Of a stretch of DNA of 64,000 bases, positions 26,952 to 34,445 are shown one piece after another (the first letter of the stretch is position 1; each line of letters begins with the position of its first letter). A model generated the notes under the pieces. The model saw nothing but the letters and a program-made list of their open reading frames with translations. It was not told the DNA's origin and searched no databases. Source of the stretch: Hydrogenophaga sp. IBVHS1 (GTDB lineage Bacteria; Pseudomonadota; Gammaproteobacteria; Burkholderiales; Burkholderiaceae_C); the NCBI RefSeq assembly GCF_002127265.1, contig NZ_NFUU01000003.1:186001-250000 (forward strand), in the 5' to 3' direction. The position numbers were made by a program, and so were the translations under genes.

Positions 26952-27272
26952 TTATTTAATAGTGCCTTTGGGCAAAACCTGGACCACAGCGGTGCGCTGC
27001 ATCTGAACCTCCATACCGTCGGCAAGTTCCACGCCGACGTAAATTTCACCGATCTTGGACACCTTGCCCAGGAAGCCACCGGCGGTCACGATTTCGTCAC
27101 CCTTGGCCAGCGCCTCGACCAGGGCCTTGTGCTCTTTCTGGCGTTTGAGCTGGGGGCGGATCATCACGAAATAGAGCACCACGAACATCAGAACCAGCGG
27201 CAGCAGGCCCAGCAGGGTGGATTGGGTGTCGCCACCGGCAGCGGCTTGGGCGTAAGCAGAGGAAATGAACAC
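26952..27272 (-). CDS. yajC: Preprotein translocase accessory subunit YajC
   Basis: This is a 106-residue YajC with one membrane helix (LLPLVLMFVVLYFVMIRPQ) and the conserved small cytoplasmic domain (GDEIVTAGGFLGKV). The start is GTG at 27272 with GGAG about 11 bases upstream. It associates with SecDF at the inner membrane. The unit is bounded upstream by the 3' end of the indolepyruvate oxidoreductase gene. Confidence 0.95.
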   Translation of the reverse strand: MFISSAYAQAAAGGDTQSTLLGLLPLVLMFVVLYFVMIRPQLKRQKEHKALVEALAKGDEIVTAGGFLGKVSKIGEIYVGVELADGMEVQMQRTAVVQVLPKGTIK

Positions 27273-27377
27273 GGGAGGTCTCCAACAGATTCAGGGTCAC
27301 GAAAATGCCAATGGCCCGGAGCGCCTGCTAGGCGCCGCCGGGCGGCCTGGACTCAACCGAAGATTGTATGCGGCAGG

Positions 27378-27405
27378 GCGCGGGGGCGCGGTATACCCCC
27401 CGCGC
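27378..27405 (-). terminator. GC-rich hairpin just after the indolepyruvate oxidoreductase stop
   Basis: GCGCGGGGG (27378-27386) pairs with CCCCCGCGC (27397-27405), directly after the stop codon at 27406-27408 on the minus strand. No clear uridine tract follows, so it may be a weak or factor-dependent terminator. Confidence 0.45.
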
Positions 27406-30400
27406 TCAGGCCGCCCGGGCCATGGCCTGGGTCGAGCTGGCTTGGCGCCACTGGGTCTGCAGTGCCTCGCGCCGGCTGCGAGAGGCGGCCAGGTTGCGTT
27501 CCTTGACGTGCCCGAAGCCCTTGATCTGCTCGGGAAGCCGTGCCAGATCCACGGCCAGGTCGTGGTTGAAGGCATTCAGGCCGCCCAGCAGGGCTTCCAT
27601 ATCGGCCCGGTACTCGACGATCAGCGCTCGCTCGGAGCGACGCTCTTCGGTTCGCCCGAAGATGTCCAGCGCGGTGCCGCGCAGGCCCTTGAGCTTTGCA
27701 AGCACGCGGAACACGGTGAACATGAAGGGGCCAAACGGTTGCTTGATGAGCTCGCCGCGCTGGTTCTTCTTTGCGATCAGCGGCGGCGCCAGATGGACCT
27801 TGAGCTTGAAGTCGCCTTCAAACTGCTGGGCCAGGCGGGCATGGAAGCTGGGATCGCTGTGCAGGCGGGCCACTTCGTACTCGTCTTTGTAGGCCATGAC
27901 CTTGAAGAGGTTGCGTGCCACCGCATCGCTCAGCATGGTTTTGCCCAACGGCGCCTCGGCCGCGCGCACGCGAGCCACGAAGTGTTCGTATTCGCTGGCG
28001 TACGACCTGTTCTGGTAGTCGGTGAGAAATGCCACCCGGCGCGCAATCAGGTCGTCGAGCGAGTCGCGTTTCTTGAACTGGATGACCTGCTCACCCGCCC
28101 CGGCCTTCTGCCAGAGCGCCTGCGTGGCGTTGGGGTCGTGCGCGGCGCGGCGGCCCCACTCGAAGGCGACCTTGTTCTTTTCGACCTGCACCGCGTTGAG
28201 CTCCATGGCGCGCATGAGCGCGTCGAGGCCCAGCGGCACCCAGCCACGCTGCCAGGCGTAACCCAGCATCATGGGGTTGGTGTACAGGCTGTCGCCCATG
28301 AGGCGGGTGGCCGCGGTCTCGGCGTCAAACACGCCAACGGCCTCGGCGCCCAGGTTGGACACCAGAGCGTCCACGCAAGCCTGCGCCGGGTTCTGCCAGT
28401 CGGCGTTGCGCACGAAGGCTGCCGTGGGCGTGGCGTTGGCGTTGAGCGCCACGTGCGAACGGCCTGCGCGCAGGCGCTGCCAAGTCTCCTTGTGGGCACT
28501 GACGATGGGGTCGCAACCCAGCACGAGGTCGGCCGACGCGGAGGCCACGCGCGTGGTGCGGATGTCGTCCTGGTGCGCACCAATGATCACGTGGCTCCAG
28601 GTGGCGCCGCCCTTCTGGGCCAGACCGGCCGCGTCCTGCGTGACGATGCCCTTGCCTTCCAGGTGCGCGGCCACGCCCAGCAGCTGGCCGATGGTGATGA
28701 CGCCCGTGCCGCCCACACCGGCAACGATCACGCCCCAGGGCTCGGCGCCCAGCGTGGGCAGCACCGGGTGGGGCAGCGCGCCACCGGTCCACTCGATCTT
28801 GGCGCTCTTCTTGTCCTGCTTTCGCAACTGGCCGCCTTCGACCGTGACGAAGCTCGGGCAGAAGCCCTTGACGCACGAGAAATCCTTGTTGCAGGTGCTC
28901 TGGTTGATGGTGCGCTTGCGGCCGAATTCGGTTTCAAGCGGCTCCACCGAGAGGCAGTTGGATTGCACACCGCAATCGCCGCAACCTTCGCAGACCAGTT
29001 CGTTGATGACGACGCGCTTCGCAGGATCGACCAGGGTGCCGCGCTTGCGGCGGCGGCGCTTCTCGGTGGCGCAGGTCTGGTCGTAAATGATGACGGTGGT
29101 GCCCTTGATCTCGCGGAACTCGCGTTGCACGGCATCGAGCGTGTCGCGGTGCTGGATGGCGATGCCCGAGGGCAGGCCTGTCACGCTGTCGTATTTTTCG
29201 GGCTCGTCGGTGACGATGGTGATCTTCACGGCGCCTTCGGCGCGCATGCTCTGCGCGATCTGCACCACGCTGTGGCCTTCAGGCCGCTCGCCCACCTGCT
29301 GGCCACCAGTCATGGCCACGGCGTCGTTGTAGAGGATCTTGTAGGTGATGTTCACACCGGCCGCGATGCTCTGGCGCACCGCCAGCAGACCGCTGTGGAA
29401 GTAGGTGCCGTCGCCCAGGTTGGCGAACATGTGCTGGTCCTTGCTGAACGGTTGCTGGCCCACCCATGGCACGCCCTCGCCACCCATCTGCGTGAAGCCC
29501 ACGGTGGCGCGATCCATCCAGATCGTCATGAAATGGCAACCAATACCGGCCATGGCGCGCGAACCCTCGGGCACCACGGTGCTGGTGTTGTGCGGGCAAC
29601 CTGAGCAGAACCAGGGCTGGCGCTCGGCACCGGCCACGCCCTGCGTGAGCAGGGTCTGCAGCGATTGTTCCTGGGCGGTGAGGATGGCGAGCTGCGAGTC
29701 GATGCGCGCCATCACGTCCTCGGGCACACCACCCATCTTCTTCAGGCGCTTGGCGATGGCGCGCGAAATGATCGCGGGCGAGAGGTCGGCGTTGGCGCGC
29801 AGCAGCGTGCGCGCGCTCGGGTTGGGCATGGACCACTCACCACCGCTGAAGTCGCCTTCGACTTCTTCAAATTTGCCGAGCACATTGGGGCGCACATCCG
29901 GACGCCAGTTGTAGAGCTCTTCTTTCAGCTGGTATTCGATGACCTGGCGCTTCTCCTCCACCACCAGAATCTCTTTCAGGCCGGTGGCGAATTCGCGCGT
30001 GGTCTGCGCCTCGAGCGGCCACACCACAGCCACCTTGTGCAGGCGCAGGCCGATGCGACGGCAGGTTTCGTCGTCCAGGCCAAGATCGAGCAGGGCCTGG
30101 CGGGTGTCGTTGTAGGCCTTGCCGCTGGCGATCAGGCCGAAGCGGTCGTTCGGGCCAGCGATCACGTTGTGGTTGAGCTTGTTGGCGCGGATATAGGCCA
30201 GCGCGGCATACCACTTGAAGTCGAACAGGCGGGCTTCCTGGTCCAGCGCGTGGTCCGGCCAGCGAATGTGCAGGCCGCCCGGGGGCATTTCGAATTCGGG
30301 GATCACGATGTTCACGCGATCGGGGTCGATGACGGCGGTGGCGCTGGACTCGACGATTTCCTGAATCGTCTTCATGCCAGCCCAGACGCCACTGAAGCGG

Positions 30401-31005
30401 CTCATGGCGATGGCGTGCAGGCCGAGGTCAAGAATGTCCTGCACCGAAGTGGGAAAGAACACCGGCAGGCCGCAGGCCTTGAAGATGTGGTCGCTCTGGT
30501 GAGCGGCGGTGGAGCTCTTGGCCACATGGTCGTCGCCGGCCACTGCAATCACGCCGCCCCAGGCCGTGGTACCGGCCATGTTGGCGTGCTTGAACACGTC
30601 GGAGCAGCGGTCCACGCCCGGGCCCTTGCCGTACCAGATGCCGAACACACCATCGAACTTGTTGGTGCCGGCGGGTGCAAAGCCGAGTTGCTGGGTGCCC
30701 CAGAGCGCGGTGGCGGCCAGTTCTTCGTTCACGCCCGGCTGGAACACGATGTTCTGGGACTTCAGGTACGGCGCTGCCTTCTGCAAGGCCTGGTCGTAGC
30801 CGCCCAGTGGCGAGCCCCGGTAACCGCTGATGAAGCCGGCGGTGTTCTTGCCCTGCAAGGCGTCGCGCTGGCGTTGCAGCATGGGCAACTTCACCAGGGC
30901 TTGCACGCCACTCATGAAGGCTCGGCCAGCGTCCAGTGCGTACTTGTCGTCCAGCGTGACGGTTTCCAGTGCGCGACGGATGTGTTCGGGCAGGGGGGCG
31001 TTCAT
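27406..31005 (-). CDS. Indolepyruvate ferredoxin oxidoreductase (fused, IorAB-type)
   Basis: This is a 1199-residue fused oxidoreductase that oxidatively decarboxylates aryl pyruvates from aromatic amino acid breakdown to acyl-CoA. N-terminal pyrimidine-binding region ISGYRGSPLGGYD; thiamine-diphosphate region with CSGCPHNTSTVVPEGS and NLGDGTYFHSG; two 4Fe-4S-type cysteine clusters in CEGCGDCGVQSNC and CNKDFSCVKGFC; then the gamma-type domain with VAGVGGTGVITIGQLLG. The ATG at 31005 has GGAG about 11 bases upstream. The single-chain form is common in proteobacteria. A divergent Lrp/AsnC gene lies 191 bases away and is the likely regulator. Confidence 0.93.
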   Translation of the reverse strand: MNAPLPEHIRRALETVTLDDKYALDAGRAFMSGVQALVKLPMLQRQRDALQGKNTAGFISGYRGSPLGGYDQALQKAAPYLKSQNIVFQPGVNEELAATALWGTQQLGFAPAGTNKFDGVFGIWYGKGPGVDRCSDVFKHANMAGTTAWGGVIAVAGDDHVAKSSTAAHQSDHIFKACGLPVFFPTSVQDILDLGLHAIAMSRFSGVWAGMKTIQEIVESSATAVIDPDRVNIVIPEFEMPPGGLHIRWPDHALDQEARLFDFKWYAALAYIRANKLNHNVIAGPNDRFGLIASGKAYNDTRQALLDLGLDDETCRRIGLRLHKVAVVWPLEAQTTREFATGLKEILVVEEKRQVIEYQLKEELYNWRPDVRPNVLGKFEEVEGDFSGGEWSMPNPSARTLLRANADLSPAIISRAIAKRLKKMGGVPEDVMARIDSQLAILTAQEQSLQTLLTQGVAGAERQPWFCSGCPHNTSTVVPEGSRAMAGIGCHFMTIWMDRATVGFTQMGGEGVPWVGQQPFSKDQHMFANLGDGTYFHSGLLAVRQSIAAGVNITYKILYNDAVAMTGGQQVGERPEGHSVVQIAQSMRAEGAVKITIVTDEPEKYDSVTGLPSGIAIQHRDTLDAVQREFREIKGTTVIIYDQTCATEKRRRRKRGTLVDPAKRVVINELVCEGCGDCGVQSNCLSVEPLETEFGRKRTINQSTCNKDFSCVKGFCPSFVTVEGGQLRKQDKKSAKIEWTGGALPHPVLPTLGAEPWGVIVAGVGGTGVITIGQLLGVAAHLEGKGIVTQDAAGLAQKGGATWSHVIIGAHQDDIRTTRVASASADLVLGCDPIVSAHKETWQRLRAGRSHVALNANATPTAAFVRNADWQNPAQACVDALVSNLGAEAVGVFDAETAATRLMGDSLYTNPMMLGYAWQRGWVPLGLDALMRAMELNAVQVEKNKVAFEWGRRAAHDPNATQALWQKAGAGEQVIQFKKRDSLDDLIARRVAFLTDYQNRSYASEYEHFVARVRAAEAPLGKTMLSDAVARNLFKVMAYKDEYEVARLHSDPSFHARLAQQFEGDFKLKVHLAPPLIAKKNQRGELIKQPFGPFMFTVFRVLAKLKGLRGTALDIFGRTEERRSERALIVEYRADMEALLGGLNAFNHDLAVDLARLPEQIKGFGHVKERNLAASRSRREALQTQWRQASSTQAMARAA

Positions 31006-31167
31006 GGTTTTTTGTCTCCGGGTTGGACGGATCGCTTCGTGGGCGCGTCGGCTCAAGTCGTGGGAAGGGGCGGGCATCGGGTAGATGTCCGCCCCCAGTG
31101 TGGCGCACAGTGTATGCCCGAGTCGCTGACAGGTGTTTGCTTTTGATGCTCGATTTCCCGACCATTC

Positions 31168-31182
31168 AGAAAGAATCTTTCT
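31168..31182. promoter_or_regulatory. Palindrome AGAAAG-AAT-CTTTCT before the Lrp/AsnC gene
   Basis: This 15-base perfect dyad lies 15-29 bases before the regulator start, in the 191-base spacer divergent from the oxidoreductase. Lrp/AsnC proteins often bind A/T-rich dyads of about 15 bases near their own promoters, so it is a candidate operator. No other feature was identified in the spacer. Confidence 0.55.
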
Positions 31183-31196
31183 AAAATCGCTCAATT

Positions 31197-31700
31197 ATGG
31201 GAACACTCGACAAGTTTGACATTGCCATCCTGCAAGAACTGCAAACCGATGGACGCCTGACCAATGCCGAACTGGCACAGCGGGTGGGCCTCTCGGCCGC
31301 GCCCTGCTGGCGTAGGGTGCGCGCGCTCGAGGAGGCGGGCTTCATCCGCGGCTACCGGGCGGAGATCGACCGCGAGAAGATCGGCCTGGGCGTGCTGGCC
31401 TTCGTGCGGCTGGACGCCGACCGCAACAGCGGCGACGTGACGCGCACCATGGAAAACGCGATACGGGGCATTCCCGAGGTGGTGTCGTGCCACTACATCA
31501 GCGGTTCCGGCACCTTCGAGCTGCAGGTGGTGAGCCGCGACCTCAACCACTTCAGCCAGTTCGCCCGCGAGGTGCTGCTCAACCTGCCCAACGTGAAGGA
31601 CCTGCACACCAGCTTTTCCCTTGGCGAAGTGAAATCAGGAAGTGCACTTCCGTTGTCTCACCTGTTAACCGGAAGTACGACCACGGCAAAGGCGCCGTGA
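31197..31700 (+). CDS. Lrp/AsnC-family transcriptional regulator
   Basis: This is a 167-residue regulator. The N-terminal helix-turn-helix is LDKFDIAILQELQTDGRLTNAELAQRVGLSAAPCWRRVR; the C-terminal RAM ligand-binding domain covers about 65-145, with CHYISGSGTFELQVV. Such proteins respond to amino acids. Divergence from the indolepyruvate oxidoreductase gene suggests that an aromatic amino acid or its keto acid is the signal; this is inferred. The last 20 residues are a Ser/Thr-rich tail beyond the family core. Confidence 0.9.
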   Translation: MGTLDKFDIAILQELQTDGRLTNAELAQRVGLSAAPCWRRVRALEEAGFIRGYRAEIDREKIGLGVLAFVRLDADRNSGDVTRTMENAIRGIPEVVSCHYISGSGTFELQVVSRDLNHFSQFAREVLLNLPNVKDLHTSFSLGEVKSGSALPLSHLLTGSTTTAKAP

Positions 31701-31909
31701 ACTTGAGCACTTTTTTGTACCGCCCATCCGCGACTTTTAACCGTTGATTAACAAAGTCGCCGTAAGTGCTTGAAAAGTGTGAGATTTTTCCGTCAATAAG
31801 CCTTGCGGGGGTGGGTATCTTTCCGTAACATCCGCTCCGTCATCCACTGTGGAACGGGTACCGGAAAGTGCTCAACCCACCTTCCGCACCACTTACTGAA
31901 GGAAACGTC
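31701..31909. other. Upstream region of fimbrial cluster 1
   Basis: This 209-base region is noticeably richer in A and T than its surroundings (for example 31735-31800). It must carry the promoter of the five-gene cluster. TTGCGG at 31803 and TAACAT at 31826 are spaced by 17 bases and form the only fair sigma-70-like pair I see; the match is weak. I saw no FNR box, sigma-54 site or terminator. Confidence 0.4.
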
Positions 31910-32512
31910 GTGAAAACCTCCTCGCTGCTGCTCAAGTCCGCCCTGGCCCTGGCCATGGCCACTCCGTTCCTGGCTTCGGCCGAATCGCAACTCGTGGTCG
32001 GCGGCACCGGCGGTGCCACGGCCCGCCTGGACTTCCAGGTGATCGTGCCCCGTGTGCTGTTCCTCGGCGTGGGCACCGGCGCCGCCGGCCTGGCCACCAA
32101 CACCACCATCGACACCGTCACCTTCGACTACACCTCCAACCCGGCTGCCGTCGGTGGCGGCGGCGCCGCCGTTGCTGGCACCATCACCGGCAACGTGGTT
32201 CCGGTTCGCGTGTTGGGCAACAACGGCCAGATCGTGCTGACCGCTACCACCACCGGCGCCCTGACCAATGCGACCGCTGACACCATTCCCTGGACGCAGA
32301 TCACCGCCGTCAGCAGCCTGGCTGCGCTGCCCAGCCCCGCCATTCCGCTGACCGGCACCGGCGCCGGCAGCAACGTGACCCTGTCCTCCGGCACCTGCGT
32401 CACCGACCGCTCGGCCAACTGGACCTTCAGCTACGCCAACGCCGCAGTGGTGGCCCCGGGTACCTACGGCACGACCAACGGCCGCGTGACCTACACCGCT
32501 TCGATGCCCTGA
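31910..32512 (+). CDS. Pilin-like secreted subunit 1 of an atypical chaperone-usher-like cluster
   Basis: This is a 200-residue secreted protein, starting at GTG 31910 with GAAGGA eight bases upstream. The signal peptide ends at about ATPFLASAES. The mature chain is rich in Ala, Thr, Gly and Val, as in beta-sandwich pilins, and has one cysteine. It shares three blocks with the next gene: R-x-LFL-x-VG near the N-terminus, G-x-LTNA-x2-D-x-IP in the middle, and YAN-x-AV...GTY...GRVTYT-x-S-x-P at the C-terminus. It is probably the major subunit because it is first in the operon. I do not recognise a named pilin family. Confidence 0.7.
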   Translation: MKTSSLLLKSALALAMATPFLASAESQLVVGGTGGATARLDFQVIVPRVLFLGVGTGAAGLATNTTIDTVTFDYTSNPAAVGGGGAAVAGTITGNVVPVRVLGNNGQIVLTATTTGALTNATADTIPWTQITAVSSLAALPSPAIPLTGTGAGSNVTLSSGTCVTDRSANWTFSYANAAVVAPGTYGTTNGRVTYTASMP

Positions 32513-33156
32513 TGTCGAACCGCGTGGCCCGCCAGGCGGCGCGCGCCTGTCTCGCTTCGCTGCTATTGCTTGAACTGGCAGCGGCCCATGCGTGGTCGCT
32601 GTCGATCACGTCGGGCAGCCGCCGCCTCTTCCTGCACGTAGGAAATGGTGCGCTGAGCGGCTCAAGCGGTACCTTGAACGGGACCGCCGGCACCAGCGGC
32701 GCCATCAACCTTGTCCAGGTCACCGTGCCGGTGACGCAGGTCGGCAATGGCACGCCGCAAGCCATGACGACCAACACCACGCAGTCGGTCAGCCTGTACG
32801 GCGACGGCAACAACACCTGCCCCACACCGGCCAGCGCGATCATGGTGGGCGCAGGCTACCGGCGCAACAGCGGCGCCACCAGCGCCACCCTCAGCGTGAG
32901 TTCGGTGGGTGGGCTCACCAACGCCAATGGCGACAACATTCCGTTCAGCGAGATCAGCTGGACCGTGTCCGCACCCGGCAGTGGCGTACCGAACGTGATT
33001 CCTGCCGGCACCTTCAACGGTGCCTCGCAGACACTGGCCACCGTGCCGGGCAACACCTACATCGAAAACTGCCATGCCTTCAGATACGCCAACAGTGCGG
33101 TGCGGGCGGCGGGCACCTACAACGGCCGCGTGACCTACACGCTGAGCAGCCCATGA
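32512..33156 (+). CDS. Pilin-like secreted subunit 2 (paralogue of subunit 1)
   Basis: This is a 214-residue secreted protein with signal peptide ending near LAAAHAWS. It is a paralogue of the preceding protein by the three shared blocks (RRLFLHVGNG, GGLTNANGDNIP, YANSAVRAAGTYNGRVTYT). Two cysteines in the mature chain (NNTCPT and ENCHAF) may form a disulfide. The start shares one base with the upstream stop (TGATG). It is likely a minor or tip subunit. Confidence 0.68.
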   Translation: MSNRVARQAARACLASLLLLELAAAHAWSLSITSGSRRLFLHVGNGALSGSSGTLNGTAGTSGAINLVQVTVPVTQVGNGTPQAMTTNTTQSVSLYGDGNNTCPTPASAIMVGAGYRRNSGATSATLSVSSVGGLTNANGDNIPFSEISWTVSAPGSGVPNVIPAGTFNGASQTLATVPGNTYIENCHAFRYANSAVRAAGTYNGRVTYTLSSP

Positions 33157-33617
33157 CGAAGGCCCAGCGTTTATTCGCCCTCGCACTCGGCGGCGCACTT
33201 CTGTGCCCGCCGTTGTGGGCCAATCCGCATCGGCTCGACGATTCGCTGAGCTACACGGTGCCGCCCAATGTGCAGATGCAGTGGCTGCCGATCCGCTCGG
33301 GCCAGGCCTACGCCGGCGGCATGGAAGCCTGGGTGCGCGTGAACATTCGCATCGACACCCGCAGCTGGGTCGGGCGCAGTGGCCGCATCTACATGGTGCT
33401 GCCGCGAGATCAGGCTTCCGACGTCGAGGCGACCTGGTCTTCACAGGGGCGCCTGCAACCCGGGCGCCTGTTGTCGGGCGAGCGCGCGCTGGTGTTCGCA
33501 GGCGCGATCACCGGTGCCACACTCGAGGACCAGCTGCAGGTGCGGCTGCGCTCGAACGCCGACTGGCAGTCGAACTCGCGGCGCCTGAACTTTCATTTCG
33601 AACTGGATGTGGACTGA
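33153..33617 (+). CDS. Small secreted protein of the atypical fimbrial cluster
   Basis: This is a 154-residue protein with a signal peptide cleaved near LLCPPLWAN. The mature part (about 130 residues) is mainly predicted beta strand: VQMQWLPIRSG, VRVNIRIDTRSW, RLNFHFELDVD. It has no cysteines and no similarity by eye to the two pilin-like proteins. It may be a minor subunit, an assembly factor or a base protein. It overlaps the gene before by 4 bases and abuts the next with no gap. Confidence 0.65.
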   Translation: MTKAQRLFALALGGALLCPPLWANPHRLDDSLSYTVPPNVQMQWLPIRSGQAYAGGMEAWVRVNIRIDTRSWVGRSGRIYMVLPRDQASDVEATWSSQGRLQPGRLLSGERALVFAGAITGATLEDQLQVRLRSNADWQSNSRRLNFHFELDVD

Positions 33618-34445
33618 ATGCCCATGCCGATGCGTTTTCTTGCCACCCTGTATCGCACGCTGACACTCCGAGCAGCGGCCTGTCTGCTGATGGTCGCCCC
33701 ATTGGGCGCACTCGCCCAGGGCTTCGCCGCCTACATCACCCCGCCACGGTTCGAGGTCCAGGTGGACGCTGGCCAGACCTTGCGCCAGGTCCTCGAGATC
33801 CAGCACGTGGGTCTGCAGAAAGGCATGTACCGCGTCTACACCAACGACTGGTCGTTCCTGCCCGACAGCTCGGTCGCCTTCAGCGACACGCTGGCGCCCG
33901 ACAGCTGCCGCCCCTGGGTGGCGGTGGAGCGGCGCGAGCTGACAGTGGAGCCCAATGCGCGTTACCGCTACCGCTTCGAGATCACGCCCCCGCCGGGCAC
34001 GCCCGCGCGTGAATGCCGCTTCGCCATCATGGTCGAAGGCCTGGAGCCGGCGCGTGTTCAAGGCGCCCTGAACTTCCCGGTCGGCGGCCGCATCGGGGTG
34101 ATCGTCTACGCCACCGTGGGCGACGCACAGCCCCGGCTGGACATTGCACGCACGCGCGTGGTCACGGTCGACGGCACGCCCACCGCCGTGATCGACGTGC
34201 GCAACACCGGCAACGCCCATGGTCGCCTGGAGGGCTTCGTCAATGGCACCGATGCCAGCGGCGCCCGCCTGGAAATGGCCCCCGCGGATTTGCCCATCCT
34301 GCCAGGCGAGACCCGAAGCATCGGCCTGATGCCGGTGGTGGAAGACGGCAAGAAGGCGCCCGAGGTGCGCTTTCCGCTGAAGGTGAAGGGCAACCTGGAA
34401 TGGGGCAAGAACCGCCTGCCGCTGGACGCGAGCTTCGCCCCATGA
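33618..34445 (+). CDS. PapD-like periplasmic chaperone of the atypical fimbrial cluster
   Basis: This is a 275-residue protein with a signal peptide ending at about PLGALAQG. The first domain (about 35-150) has the PapD-like pattern: ITPPRFEVQVDAGQTLRQV, a loop, then RYRYRFEITPPPGTP and FAIMVEG. A second Ig-like domain follows (IDVRNTGNAHGRLEGFV). Two cysteines (DSCRPW, ECRFA) may pair. It is longer than typical fimbrial chaperones (about 230). It presumably protects the pilin-like subunits in the periplasm. Confidence 0.7.
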   Translation: MPMPMRFLATLYRTLTLRAAACLLMVAPLGALAQGFAAYITPPRFEVQVDAGQTLRQVLEIQHVGLQKGMYRVYTNDWSFLPDSSVAFSDTLAPDSCRPWVAVERRELTVEPNARYRYRFEITPPPGTPARECRFAIMVEGLEPARVQGALNFPVGGRIGVIVYATVGDAQPRLDIARTRVVTVDGTPTAVIDVRNTGNAHGRLEGFVNGTDASGARLEMAPADLPILPGETRSIGLMPVVEDGKKAPEVRFPLKVKGNLEWGKNRLPLDASFAP

